DNA of 64,000 nucleotides, from positions 89,648,949 to 89,712,948 of the forward strand of contig OY744535.1 in the NCBI GenBank assembly GCA_963556195.1, written 5' to 3'. Position 1 is the first letter of the stretch; each line of letters begins with the position of its first letter. This stretch comes from Sepiola atlantica (Eukaryota > Mollusca > Cephalopoda > Sepiida > Sepiolidae). Made by a program: the position numbers and the translations under genes. Positions 24,777 to 37,554 of this stretch are shown one piece after another. Under the pieces are notes generated by a model. That model was not told the origin of the DNA. It saw nothing but the letters and a program-made list of their open reading frames with translations, and ran no database searches.

Positions 24777-27060
24777 ATAAAATATGAGACTAAAAGTATA
24801 CTTTTAGTAGATATAACCTATAGTGAAATGGTGTAAGCTCAATATACGAGATAGAGCATTTGTAATGAAAGATGAAAGAAGAGGGATAGACATGTACGAG
24901 ATACACATTTATTTCAACTTCGATTGTTCAATGCAAGGTATACTCCGTAATAAAATTATATTTATTATTCTTTCCTTAACCCAAGGCTTTTCAAAGATCA
25001 ACATCTTATCATTAGAGGAATTGCATAGATAGATAAGTGGGCAGTGAAAAAGCCAACATTTAAAATGTGAACAAATATTTAGTAATGGAGAGTGAAACAA
25101 GCTCGTGTAAAAAAGATATGGGGTCTGTCCAGTTGGTAATTGTCCGTTAGTGAGGTGTTCAATGAAAAGCGAATTACAGATGAAATAGAAGGGGATTCGT
25201 GAAGGCAGCATGGAAAAGAGTTCAAAAATGAAGTAAATCCAATAGTGAGATGTTGAGTTCACATCGTAGGTGGAGCGCACTTATTCGGGATTAATTTTGA
25301 GAATTCGGGCTATTTAAAAAATACTAAGAAAGACGATATCCTTTAGTTTAAAACGAGGCCAAATAAGGAAGAGGGTTGGGAAGGGGTAAAACATGAAGGA
25401 AAAAGGGTAATGGGGTTAGTTGAATGAGCTATGGCTGATGCTGGAAAGGGATGGGATATGGATCGTTTAAATAAAATGTATTTCTGGTAAGCACTAAAGC
25501 CGATGCAAATAGGGGTGGGGCAGATGGGAAATGTAGATCATTGAGTGAATATAATATTTGAAAAAAGGTGGGTCCGTAATTAAAACGGATTTTGAACGAA
25601 GAGATATTTAATTTCGAAAGTTTAAAAGGGTTTCAGTTGGGAAGATTACGGTTCAAGTGAATGGGAATCTGTAATTTACGTGTTAAATATGTGAACAAAC
25701 GGACAAACACTAGTGTTTAAGAGTTAGATATATAAAGATTTTCAACAATTAAAAAATTCCCAGTTGGTTAAATATTAAGTGTATGGCTAAATAAGAAAAA
25801 ACTAAATGTTTAACTGAAATTAGGATCGGGAACAATGTTAACCTGCTTGCCACAATTGATTTCTATTACAAGTATTATGTGGTAGGGTGTGTAGTAGTTA
25901 TGTAAACTTGAGTTAATTGCTAGTGTGTTGAAATAATAAATATATTTTAAGGGGAGCATTTAAGGAGTAACCAGGGAGCGTAGTTTAAAGGTGACAGAAA
26001 TGGAAGCTATGAGAAAGATATTGTCGGTAGAGCAAATCATATACAGAATCGATGGAATGAATACAAGAGAGATAAAAAGCAATAGAAGATTGTGTGCGAA
26101 GGGGGGCAAATAAATGAAAAAATAAAAAAAGAGGAATAGGAATTATAATGTTGAATAGGAATTATGATGTTGTAGTAAAAGCGGTTAAGGATTCGTGGTG
26201 CGGAGGAGAATAATGTTTGTTCTCAATTTACATTACGTGCTATGGCTTAATATAAGTGTTAGCTGTACGTTATGTTATTGGGATGGTTATGTGTAAGGTT
26301 GGAAAAGGTATGAATCAAAAATTAAAAATTAACAAATTATAGAATTTAAAAATGTGTCTAATGTTAGAAAGGAGGTTGTTGGCTGGGAGGAGGGGTGTCA
26401 GAGGGAGTAATGACATTTATCTATTTAAAATTTCGCTTGTGCTTGCAATTTGAGATGAGTTCATTTTTAGAGTTAATAATATTTTTTGTTTCTAGTGTAC
26501 ATAGTTGGCAGAAAGCGGATCCTGGAGTGTAGGAATTAGACCTTTTAAATATAGCCCAATGTAGGGAGTAGGGGGTGTTTTTACTGTTAAAGCTGTTTTA
26601 TAAGATTGGATAGAGAGGCGCTAGTGGCATTGTTATTATTGCGTTTGAAAGAGTAGATATGGTTTGAGATTCGCGTCTTGATAGGGAAGGTACTTGCTTT
26701 AATATAAGTGTGTATTTTTTATGGGGTTGTTGTTATAGTATATGTGTTATTCATAGTATCGGGAATGTTTTGGGTTTGTATGTTCAAGTTCTGGGCCAAA
26801 GTTAATTTGGAATTGTTAGGTGGAGAAAGTTAGCTATTTTGAGGAGTGAGATCAAAGTTGTTATTAGTTAGCTGGGCTTGTTGGTTAGTGTGAAAGGTGT
26901 TATTTAGGGTGTCGTTTGATACATGGTGTTGTGGATGGGGAGAGCTATAGAGTCAGAGGAGAATTTGTATGTTGGTGATAGTTTGCATAATGGTGTTTTG
27001 GGGGAATTGCTAAACAGTTCAAGCATAGATAACGTTACTTTAAACGGCACTCTCTAGATT
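24772..27060 (-). mobile_element. probable minus-strand PLE end with strand-biased UTR
   Basis: From about 25030 the + strand is strongly C-poor and G-rich for roughly 2 kb (for example 26281-26400 and 26701-26940), so the minus strand is G-poor and pyrimidine-rich, mirroring 63135-63880. At 24971-25022 the minus strand has a decayed hammerhead-like motif, then AT-rich DNA, then (TA)n: the same order as at 63889-64000. No PLE protein can be read here, so the assignment rests on layout. Confidence 0.35.
24971..25022 (-). ncRNA. decayed hammerhead-like motif
   Basis: On the minus strand: TTCCT (stem I), CTAATGA (core CTGATGA with G changed to A), T, AAGAT-GTTG-ATCTT (stem II), T, GAAA, then AGCCTTGGGTTA and AGGAA closing stem I. 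The changed core base should abolish activity. The unpaired bases flanking stem II match the motif at 2987. Confidence 0.35.
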
Positions 27061-27186
27061 TCTGACAGTAAAGTAACCATAAAGAAATTCCAGGAAACAA
27101 AAGATACAAATAAATTATGTTTTTCTGTCAGACACGTCCTCATTGTATCATTAACAGTAATAGCGTGATGAAAATATATGTAAACA

Positions 27187-27188
<2 letters not shown>

Positions 27189-27244
<56 letters not shown>

Positions 27245-27257
27245 GTATATATATATA
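27189..27257. repeat. (TA)n microsatellite
   Basis: TA units with TATG interruptions near the right end. Confidence 0.95.
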
Positions 27258-27614
27258 ACGATATAATTTATTAGTTTATAAATGGAAGAGTTGTTTGAAG
27301 CAGTGGTTCTTTGTGATTGTCTGCTGGACTGTTTTTGAAATAAGCGGCCGCTCGGGTTGCGAATCGCAGCGTGGATTCACTTGCTTCGAATAAATACTCC
27401 TTATTTTGTAATTTAATTACGTTTATGTCCACCAAAAAAATCCATTTTAATCGTCTTAGCAGGTAACTAAGTAAGCTATCTATATATATTTTTTATTATC
27501 TATCGTTGTCTGTCTCTTTTTCTCTAACACTCTCTCGATTTGTTTTCAATGATCCATGCCTAATATAGTTTAAGTGCAATACGCTACGATATGAGTTAAA
27601 TGTATTTAATAGCC

Positions 27615-27617
<3 letters not shown>

Positions 27618-27684
<67 letters not shown>
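27618..27684. repeat. (TA)n microsatellite
   Basis: About 33 TA units ending at TATACACC. Confidence 0.95.
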
Positions 27685-27687
<3 letters not shown>

Positions 27688-30600
27688 CTGGCATCAAATA
27701 TAATGGCTGTGTATAAAAAAAATTTGTTTCTCATTTTTAGCACCTCGGTCTTTCTTGTAATAATACTATTTTTATATATAACGTTCTTTAAGAAATAATG
27801 TAATCAATAATACCGTAGTAATATTAGTATTCACTCTTAAGACATTGATGTAATAGCTAGTTAGAAATATATTGATTAGCAGATGCATTCCTATTTAGAT
27901 ACAACTCGAAAAAGCCAACTAACTTAATTTTATATATGAAATGTGTTACTTTAATCAGAAATGTTCAAACAAGAGATGGTTGATGCAGTAATGTAACATT
28001 CTAATTAGTATAATACAATTACACGTATATCGAAATAATGATACAAACGAACATGCATGTACATATACATAGATGCAAGTATGTTGTTGTGCGTATTTGA
28101 AGAATGTTACGAAATATGATTACGTATACACCCATTCACCTATGCAACGTGGTTTTATTCATTATTTGATAAGGATTCTGTTTTATTTTTGTCGTAATCA
28201 TTTTTGTCCGGACCCCACTGATAATCCATGTAATTGTGTTCCACTTGCTTCGTATTATCACCGAAGGGCGAAAACCTCTCCCTCCCTATAACCGTCGTGT
28301 TAACCCCTGAGTTCCTGATCTAGCGCTCTTGATTAAAATAGTCGCCTCAAGACAGAACATAACGGTATTGCAATGCAACAATTGGGTGAAATAAGCCCAG
28401 AAGCAAGGGAACACATATGCTTTTAACAAAATTGCTGCATTTTTCTCTGTCCTTTTTATCATTACATCTGTAAATTTATTTTCCTTTCTTATTTTTTTTT
28501 CTTTTCGGTGAACTTCCACGTGTAGAAAATTAATTCAGAAAGGTGAATCTGTCAGCAAAATCCTATGAGGTGATAACATTTTGTGAATCTTTGCGTATGA
28601 GTAAAGATATATTAAATAATAATAAGGTGATATCATTTTCGTAAATGTCTCTCTCCTTGCTTTGATAAAATACTACGACTGACTTACATGAAATACTGTT
28701 TCTAAGCAATGATCTTCTTTGGTTTGATACACTACTAGGACTTACTTATATGGCATGTTTCAAAGGCGCTGTAAAAATCGTTGGTTCATTCTTCAGCTCC
28801 TAAAAGAAGCTGACTATTTATGCAATTTACTTCCTGTACGAGAGTAAAATATTCTTATGACAAAGTATTGTCGTCCAATCTAGGGATATATTGCCCAGTG
28901 CACTCTTACTTGCGTTAACAGTGTACAACATCGACTACATGATCTACTGTTTTAACTTTTTTCTTCCCTACATCAGTTTTCTAACAGAAAGGTGGTTGCT
29001 AGTATTTCGCTACTCTCTGGACATTGTCATAGTAGATGCCTTGCTGAACTATAATTTCTGTAATGCATTTACAGCATAAACTTGAATTTCGACCGCCGCT
29101 GAAAGAAACATGCTTTCTTTCTCTGTAGAACTTAAATCAAAAAGAGTTTCCATGAACAGATTTTATTCCCAAACAACTCCCATATCTGGAGCACGTAGTT
29201 ACGGGGTTGCTTCCCTGTAGACTACAACACGTCCCCTTTCAATTACAATGTCAGTAAATACTAGTGGATCCGTCGTATTAAGTAATTAAAGTTGTGTCAT
29301 GTTAACCGTTTTCAACCCTAACCCTAACCCTCAACACTAACCTTAACCCGAAAGTACAGAGTAGCATCGAACTGCCGATTATATTAAGTTGTATTATTGC
29401 ATGACATTTAGCTATAGTAAGTGGTGACTCGTGAGTATAAATCTTTTTAAATGTTGTTTTTTTTGTAAACTAATAACAGCGGTAAGTGAATCTTAGAATA
29501 ATATTGTTTATGGTTAATGATTATACAGTCCACAAGATACATACTTCTATAGGAGAATTAACACTATTTTAACTAGGATTTTGAGGTGAATTTTTAGGAC
29601 ACAAAAACTACACCAATCATGCGAAATTAATTAAATTTAGAACTAACAATGTATTTCAATCATAAACAATAACCTGCAAAGTCTCTCTTCAAAGTAAACT
29701 CTTCTACAAGTCTAATGCATTTTCCTGCATCCAGTAATGTAATGCATCTGAAATGATTTGTAACATACATTTAATTTACTCTACATCAATTGAACAGATA
29801 ACTACATTAATAATGATGACTATTGAGTTTTACAAATAGTAAAAGTGCCTCAAATCAAAATCACGTTTAGATGGATTGTTTATCCTCATTATTCTATATG
29901 TTAATAAGTTCCTCCTCAGATTTCATAGAACAAATACCTGAAAAAATGTAAATGTGATATAAATGTATTTCTCTCAAGGAGACTAAGATCAGCATTAGGT
30001 ACTCTAAAAATTGTTATCATTTTAGATGATAAAATAGCCACTCATTTCTTTTTCAACATAGCTTACGCAGCATATCACACATAGAGGTCCGTTTATTTTC
30101 AGAATTAGCTTTCATGTCCATATTTATGAAACACTACTTACATAAATAAGGCGGGAATCATGTAAAAGGGGCAAACTACTATTTGCTCAATGTGGCATGA
30201 ACGAATTATAAACTGTTTATGTAATTCATAATAATGGGTTCATTAGTTTAGGAGTTGATCCTCTACATAACAATATATAATCATATAAACATACGGAACT
30301 TTATAAAGTTAGAGATATATTAAAACAATGCTCGTTATATAATTTATCGAAACGGCGACCAGCCACTGAATTGAGCAGTGAACGAAAAAGAAGACGAAAA
30401 AAGTTAGCCTGATTCGAAGATTGCAAACTAATGTTTCAGACAAGAAGATTGGCAAACAAAAAATGAACATATACGCTGAAGAATACATAATTGACGGTGA
30501 AAACAAAGTTTCAAATGTGAAATGGTAATCTACATAGTTCTACGCTAGAGTTTAATGAAGTAAAATAAACAAAAACACTGAATTCATGAAAAGGCATTCA

Positions 30601-33600
30601 TTCTATATTTTTTTGCAAAAACGAAAATGAAATGCATTGTACAATACGAGATCAAATTAGTGTTTACTTCCGGTTCGTTTTTTATAAAAATGGCTACAGC
30701 TTTATAGTGCGTTCAGTAAGTCAAATACCTTTTAAATTTTATCCGATATTGAGAAAAAATAATTGCTTCGCCGCAAGCAATTAAGCGCATACTCTTTGCT
30801 TATATTCATATTATCTACACAGACAAAAAATTAAAAAAATACCGACAAGCATCAAGAAAACAGTAATGTATGAATATAAAGAGTAATAGAAAACTATTTT
30901 TGTGTGAAATCAAAATTAAGCTTGGTGCATATGATGTGGTATGTTCTGCCCACACAAATAGAGGTAAAGGTACATCATATTATGAATAAAAAAAACTTTA
31001 ACCTGGTAAACACTTCAACAAAAACACAGACAAATTGTATTGATATACTACACCAGAAAGAAAAAAATATAATATGGAAAATGATATTAATGAACTGAAT
31101 CAATATAAAACGCAATATAAATAAATACATCTAATACCTTTGATCTTATAACTTTACAAGTGAAAACTTGAAATTCCTTCGTAAATCAAAAATCAATATT
31201 AGATAAATTCAAATGTTATCAGAAACATGAATCCCAATTGTATGAGAGCATAATACCTTTCGGCAAAACACCTTAAAAAGAAAATAAGTTTTTTGAAGAT
31301 TAATCGTAATCGGAATCAGGAATCGAAAAAAATAGAACTTTTAGGGCATTGAAATAATAATTAATATCGGCGAGATTTTAGCTTAATTGATGATTCCAAA
31401 AAGTGTTTTTTGGTGTGAACTCTGTGTATATATATGCACACATTCCACGGGTATTACACTAATTCAAAAATTAAAAATGAAAACAAAATCCATAACTAAA
31501 TATGTAGAAATTTTAAAAGAATCGGAACAGTAATTGTATCGGGAAGTTAGAACAGAATTGTAATTTGTATTTGAATCGAATCAAATTTTTGACTCGTCTC
31601 AAACGAGTCATAATATTGTAAAGAGTGTTCCAAATAAATGAGGCGTTGCTTTCAGACAGAAACTGATAAGAATTGCGATTTTACCTGGTAAATTAAATTA
31701 TTAGAACATTTCTACCGTACCAATATAGATTTGTTGCAAATATTTTTTAAAAATAAAACTCTTATCAAGTAAAAAATATTAATTGTATATAGTAAATAAA
31801 TACAATGAGATTTTGTTAATGTAGTGTGTCGGTTTGTAAATATTAAATAGCGGTGTGGTTACTTAGTTGATATATATTTAAGTGAAGATGGAATGGGACT
31901 CTTAAAAATGCAGGATGACGACCCTCATACCTAAAACTGATCGCCGAAAGGAAACTTCCTCAATAAGTATTAATATCAAATATCAACATCGACATGCAAT
32001 TACGAAAACAGTTATTGTACTTTAGTCTTCGTCAAATTAGTAAAAAGAGAGACACGACCTCAGTGTGTTTTACGAAACAATTTAAGACATGATTTGATAG
32101 GTTCAGATTGCCGCGCTTTCCAGTCGGATTCTCACAACATATGTTCTAACTCCTTCGATGATGACATTTCTCGGGTTATTTGCACGTTTATTACGTTCGT
32201 TGTTCCGTTCACACGTTTTTCAAGTCTGACCTTTTGACCGCGATAGATAACTACTTACTAAGCTTTTACTGAGTTGTTTATAGAACAAACATATTACTTG
32301 ACTTTTTTGTTTTCTATACGTTACTTGTGTTGATGAATTTGTGTTAATGTTACGTAGAATAAAACCCTATGTTTCCAAAAAGTTTTATAACAAAAAACTA
32401 ATTTTCACATCATTGTTTTACGTTTTTCTGCTCGAGATAAAATAATCAATCCATCTATTTTTCATATCAAAAATAAATATGTACAGATGTGGCGTAAATC
32501 TGAAAATAGAAGGGGTTGGGTTTACGCAGCAAATAGAATTCGAATTAATTAACTGCAAATAAGAAATTACAACGGTTAAGGATGTACTACTTCCTATATG
32601 TTGTATGTCTGGCTTATATTCTATAAGTACGGTCAGGTTATTCTACAACAAAGTATCAATCGAGAAGCATGACCAGTAACGCAGAATAATACTTCATACA
32701 GTAGCAAATGTGAAGACATCTATAATTTGTGATGATATTAGTGCATTGCATGTTATAATAATTCTGGTCAAATCATTCATATAAGTTATATGAATACGCA
32801 CTGAAACACACTTAATATATTATGGTTACGTTTTTTATTAATTAAAAAAAAATATTGTATTAGATCAATTGACACACGTATGCACGGTTATTTTCAACAG
32901 CAGAATAAAAATAACTAATTGATTTTATTTGTGTCAAATATAATCGAGTTTTATGAAATTTCACCTGACAGCCCATATATTGACCTTAAAATAAAAATAA
33001 TTTTGCTCGATTTTAATATTTAACATAGAGAGTGTAAAATTGTTATTAGAAACACAGATCGCAAGAAATAATCAATTAATTGAAATAAATAGCATGAAAA
33101 AATAATATATTTTATTAAATATTACGAAATTATATTAAAATCAATTTATTTTGAATAACATCACAATCATTTGCATAGACAACAGCATTACACTCTATTC
33201 ATATAAAGTTAGCTATGTGTACAGGTGTATATATCTTTATGCATCCAAGTCACTCCTAAACTAAGTAATCGGTCAGCATTAAATTTGTAAACTGAGCTGA
33301 TATGTGTAAGTAGTCGTAATGTAGGTAATATCTAGTTGTTTTAGTTTCATGTATAAAAGGAAAACAGTGGTTGGAATCTCGTCGTAAAGATTAAGATTCG
33401 TCCGATTTTTGTGAACTTTAAACACTAAAAAGTAAACAGACTGACATAAATGTTTACTGAATTTCAGTTTCTTAAGCGTATTCTAAAAGGTGTTTAGGGG
33501 GCAAAATATGGGAAACCCACTGATTAAAAAAAATCTAAATATATCAGATTTACATTGACTTTTATCTGGTATTATGATTCATGAACACAATGATTTGTTA

Positions 33601-33726
33601 TATTTCAATTTCTTTCTCACATACTGTAATCTTCGGCCTCATGTTGACATTCTCAGGATTAAAAATCATTACATGCTCAGAATTATCAAAATTAGAATAA
33701 GAATTCAAAACATGATGTTTAATTGC

Positions 33727-33728
<2 letters not shown>
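27685..33728. other. 6 kb of AT-rich DNA without a recognised gene or element
   Basis: No domain motif, terminal repeat or tandem array was seen. Open stretches are all under about 80 codons and have no recognisable residues. A short telomere-like (CCCTAA)n patch sits at about 29316-29331. Confidence 0.45.

Positions 33729-33784
<56 letters not shown>
33729..33784. repeat. (TA)n microsatellite at a LINE 5' truncation point
   Basis: About 28 TA units. LINE-derived coding sequence starts right after it. Confidence 0.95.
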
Positions 33785-33786
<2 letters not shown>

Positions 33787-33848
33787 TTGATTTTAATGTT
33801 GCTAATTGAGCTTAGTCATCGCATTGAAAATGCATCTCCACAGGCTAC

Positions 33849-34705
33849 ATGAGGTCCATGTATGAGGGCATTAAAGTTACTACGGGTCCTACTCAGAGCA
33901 AATCTGCCCCCTTAAAATACTCCACTGGTGAAATTATTATTGACAAAGGGAAGCAGATAGATCGCTGGAAAGAACATTACGCTGATCTGTACACAAGGAG
34001 GAGTAAAGTTTCTGAGTCAGCACTTGCTGCAATGGAACGACTCGGTGTCGTGCATGAGCTCGATGAAACCGTCTCTGAGCTAAACCATGCTATAGATCAG
34101 ATTTTCCCTGGCAATACTCCAGGTAAGGATGAAATTCTATCTGATCTCATCAAACCGTGTAAAACAGTCCTCCTGAAACCCATATATCACAGTATTTGTT
34201 GTTGTTGGGCAGAAGGTGGAGTAGCACAGGATATTATATTATTATTCTCTGTGAAAACAAAGGTGATCGGAGATACTGTAACAGTTACAACAATCTATCC
34301 TCAGTATTGCGGGCAATGTTTATGCAAAGGCCCTATTTGTAAGGTAACAGGCGCTGCTGAACGTATCTATATGAGTCTCAGTGTGTATTCAGGACAGGTA
34401 GATCAACAGTAGACAGTATCTTATCATTGAGACAACTTCAGAGGACATTCAGGGACAAGATATGGCGTTGCAGATTGCTTTTGTGGATCTCTCAAAATCA
34501 TTTAGTATTGTCAGTCGCGGAGGGCTGTACTTGGCACTTTCTAAAATAAGTAGTCCTTCAAAAGTATTCAGCCTGATATAACGATTCCACCAGAATATGA
34601 AAGAGACAATACAATTTGATGGAAGCCTGAGTGAACCATTTGACATTTGCAATATTCTGGCTCCACCCCTCTTTGGGATCTTTTTGTCAATGCTGCTCAA
34701 GCATG
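33849..34705 (+). pseudogene. LINE reverse transcriptase, N-terminal part
   Basis: A first frame, 33849-34412, has GPTQSKSAPLK, DRWKEHYADLY, PGKDEILSDLIKPCK and LLKPIYHSICCCWAEGGVAQD, blocks typical of the segment just before and into the RT fingers. It then shifts frame (VDSILSLRQLQ, then AFVDLSKSFSIVSRGGLY, then MKETIQFDGSL, then LAPPLFGIFLSMLLKH). The segment normally carrying the GV.QGC block between the last two is deleted. It encoded an enzyme for target-primed reverse transcription but is dead here. Its last codon before the insertion is the His codon CAT, which is shared with the target duplication. Confidence 0.7.
34702..34705. repeat. target-site duplication CATG (left)
   Basis: CATG precedes TGTCAC at 34706 and is repeated at 35891-35894 after GTAACA. 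Removing the insert and one CATG restores an open LINE frame across the join. Confidence 0.85.
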
Positions 34706-35890
34706 TGTCACGAATGCCGCCGGTCGGGACCACCGAAAGACATACCGTGACAATGATAAAAAAAAGTTTTAAAAAAAGCAAAAAAAAAAAAGTCCGGAGT
34801 GGCTCGTATTATCCCAGGTTCAAATAAAACGTGATATGGGATGGGGATTTCTCCAATATAAGACACCGTCAGGAAATACAACAAAAAGACGCGAAGAAAC
34901 GACAAAAGACTTTAGGATTTAAATTTCATATTCATTTATTTAATGAAACTGTATACTAGAAAAAGACGGGAGTGTTTCTATAAAACAAAACGAAATAAAA
35001 CATCAAAACAAAAGTATATTCTTAAGAAGAGGGGGGGATTGTCTATCCTATCCCTATAGTAGCAGGATTCATTTCTACACAAAAAATATACATACAACTA
35101 GGGGGCGAATGTCCGTGAAGAGATATTCAGGTTGTTACTCACAAATGGATGCATTGTTCGACCCAGAGTCGACATTTCCGGCATGTCGTCGTAGCCGTAC
35201 CTCCTTGCACATGTAGTCTTGAAATACATTTTTTTTCTCAGGAAAACAATTCCTGGCTGGTTACTTTTTCTCCACTTAGTTCAGCGGGTCGTCTCGCCCG
35301 AGCCGAGGGCGGCTATAATTCCATTTTCAACAGGCTCTCTCGCCCGAGCCGAGGGCGGCTATAATTTCATTTTCAACAGGCTCTCTCGCCCGAGCCGAGG
35401 GCGGCTATAATTCCATTTTCAACAGACTCTCTCGCCCGAGCCGAGGGCGGCTATAATTCCATCTTCGAATTCCATTTACAAAAGGCCCCTGCCTTTCCTC
35501 GCGACTTTCTTGTCGACGGTTGTTCATTTCTTCCACGTTCAGCGCAGAGGTACTCGGGAAGACTAACTATAGTTGTCCTCAAAATATGTCCGTCTTAACC
35601 CGGCAGCTAACCTACTTCCTTGCCGGCATATTTCGTCCTCTGTGTCGCGTTAACTTTCTGTCAACTGTTTTCGAATGCGGCTCCGCGTGCGTCTGCGCGT
35701 GCGTCTGCGCGTGCGGCTGAAGTTTTTTTTTGTCTTAACTCTCTCTTTTTATCTCGTTTCCTGACATCATTCGAGTCGCATTATGTTAATTTCTCGGTCG
35801 TGTATACATGTGCAAAAATGAATCCTATCTCTCTCCGTAAACCGGAGTCGTGAGTTCGAATCCCGATAGCTCTCCCTACATTTTGTAACA
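34706..35890. mobile_element. solo LTR, 1185 bp, TGT...ACA ends
   Basis: It starts TGTCAC and ends GTAACA (inverted ends), is flanked by 4-bp CATG duplications, and has no internal coding region, primer-binding site or second LTR. That is the signature of a solo LTR left by recombination of a full retrotransposon. It contains a 46-bp tandem repeat (35290-35470). Near its end GAGTTCGAATCCCGATAGC resembles a tRNA T-arm. The family is not identified; the 4-bp duplication is compatible with gypsy-type integrases. Confidence 0.75.
35290..35470. repeat. 46-bp tandem repeat, about 4 units, inside the solo LTR
   Basis: CGCCCGAGCCGAGGGCGGC recurs at 35295, 35341, 35387 and 35433, each followed by TATAATTCCATTTTCAACAG. 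The GC-rich core is itself nearly self-complementary (GCCCGAGCCGAGGGC). Confidence 0.9.
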
Positions 35891-37058
35891 CATGCTTTTG
35901 ATGATTCGAATGAAGGCATTTTTCTTATGACAAGATCCGATGGGTGCTACTTTAACCTTTCCAGACTTAGAGCAAAAACTAAGGTAAGAAAGGTCATGAT
36001 AGGGGACATGATTGATACTGAGAGATACAGGCATTGCTACTAAGACTGAAAAGAAGCTCTAATATATAATGAACCGCCTCTCCGTCGCATGTAAGGATTT
36101 CGGCTTGATCATTAACCTCCCAAAGACCAAAATAGTATATTATGGCTCAACTGACAAGCACTCAATCAAATTTGACAACTATGAGCTTGGTGCTGTTGAA
36201 GATTTCCCGTATCAAAGCTCAAACATTCCAGAATCTCTATTTGGATACGGAAATAAACAAACTGATTAATAAAGCAGCAAGAACCTTGTCTAAGCTAAAT
36301 GGTCGAGTTTGGGAAAACCTCTTACTCAAAGTCAGCACAAAGATGTCAGGCTATAGTGCTTGCATTATAAGCAATATGTTGTATGGAAGTAAGACATGGG
36401 CACACTCTGCCAAACAAGAAGAAATACTGTAGGTATTCCATCTCAGAAGCCTGCGTTTTATCTTTGATAAGAACCCACAGAAAGATAAATGTCGAGGGGC
36501 TTGAAGTAGCTGGTATAAAATCCATGTAACACTGCTGAGGCAACGCCGACTAAGATTGCTTAGTCACACTCACAGGGTGGCTGATGACAGAATTCCCAAA
36601 TATATCTCTTATGTTGATTTAGAATAATGAGACAGACCGTGGGCGCCCGCTTCTAAGATATAGGAGTGTCTGCAAGAGAAAAATGAAGGGCATTGACATC
36701 GACCCGTCATCTTGAGAAAGTTTTACCTCTGACAGGATTGAATGGGAAAACACTTAAAACGATAGATTGACATCGAGTAAGCAGAATGGAAGACGAAAGC
36801 AACAGAAAATAGTGTAAGGCGGAATGAAAAGGCGAAAGCAAGTGAGCTTCCTCATCCACCCTCTTCTTTCATCTATAACAACTCTGGCAGAGATTGCAAA
36901 GCCCACATAAACCTTCTCAGCCACAGCAAGAAATGCATAGGTTAAGTCAATATGCCTCTAAGAGAATTGGCATGACTGAGAAGACTTTGTAAAAACTACA
37001 AACTTGCCGGTTGGATCTGCAAGTGTCATTCATGGTCGGACACGACCGACGTAAGCCA

Positions 37059-37061
<3 letters not shown>
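35891..37061 (+). pseudogene. LINE reverse transcriptase, C-terminal part
   Basis: It resumes at codon CAT GCT TTT and reads TRSDGCYFNLSRLRAKTKVR. The stretch that should carry the FADD catalytic motif is deleted or scrambled at about 36000-36060. The reading continues with RLSVACKDFGLIINLPKTK (36072 onward), shifts frame near 36240, and goes on with EINKLINKAARTLSKLNGRVW and STKMSGYSACIISNMLYGSKTW. Later decayed frames show LRQRRLR and a last zinc-finger-like block near 36860-36940. At least three disruptions; dead. Confidence 0.7.

Positions 37062-37094
<33 letters not shown>
37062..37094. repeat. (CTA)n LINE 3' tail
   Basis: About 11 ACT/CTA units terminate the LINE. Confidence 0.85.
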
Positions 37095-37157
37095 GGAACA
37101 TTAAAGTGGTGTAAAGTATCTTGTTCAGAGAATTAGCTTGACCCGTTTTAGGAAGTG

Positions 37158-37158
<1 letters not shown>

Positions 37159-37190
<32 letters not shown>
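37159..37190. repeat. (TA)n microsatellite
   Basis: About 16 TA units. The following 150 bp (GATGCTCGATATACGAGCTAGAGC...) weakly resembles 24840-24870, possibly a shared repeat. Nothing else is recognised up to 37554. Confidence 0.85.
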
Positions 37191-37192
<2 letters not shown>

Positions 37193-37554
37193 TGTAGATG
37201 TAGACAGAAAAATAATGAGATGATGTACACCATTAAAAAATTGATGCTCGATATACGAGCTAGAGCAATTGTATACACAAGTGCAAGATGAGAATAAAGA
37301 TGGTAAAACTACAATGTATATTACTCCTCTGTTACTCAAAACAGGGTGTTTCAAGTATAATGCATTTATTGCTTTTCTTAAGCAATGTCATTACGAGGAA
37401 TCAGATCTTATCATCACAATAATACAGAGAGATAAGGGGAATTACAAAAAGTCATGATTTAAAAAGATAGCAATATAGTATGAGATAAATAAAAATATAG
37501 CAAGCATATGTCTAATGCTAAAAGAAGAGGTTGAAAATATATTAAACATTTAAC

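Larger units (their letters stand above)
33785..37094 (+). mobile_element. 5'-truncated, decayed LINE (RTE-like), split by an LTR
   Basis: RT-related coding blocks at 33849-34705 and 35891-36960 join in one reading frame once the 1185-bp insertion at 34706-35890 is removed. The C-terminus has a zinc-knuckle-like region. The copy ends in a GGTCGGACACGACCG-type tail and (CTA)n at 37062-37094, a LINE-type simple-repeat tail. The copy begins at (TA)n. The clade label RTE-like is from memory of similar proteins and is less sure than LINE. Confidence 0.75.

Noticed and set aside
34597..34827. 76-codon frame crossing the LINE/solo-LTR boundary
   Set aside because: It is a chance read-through from LINE sequence into the inserted LTR.
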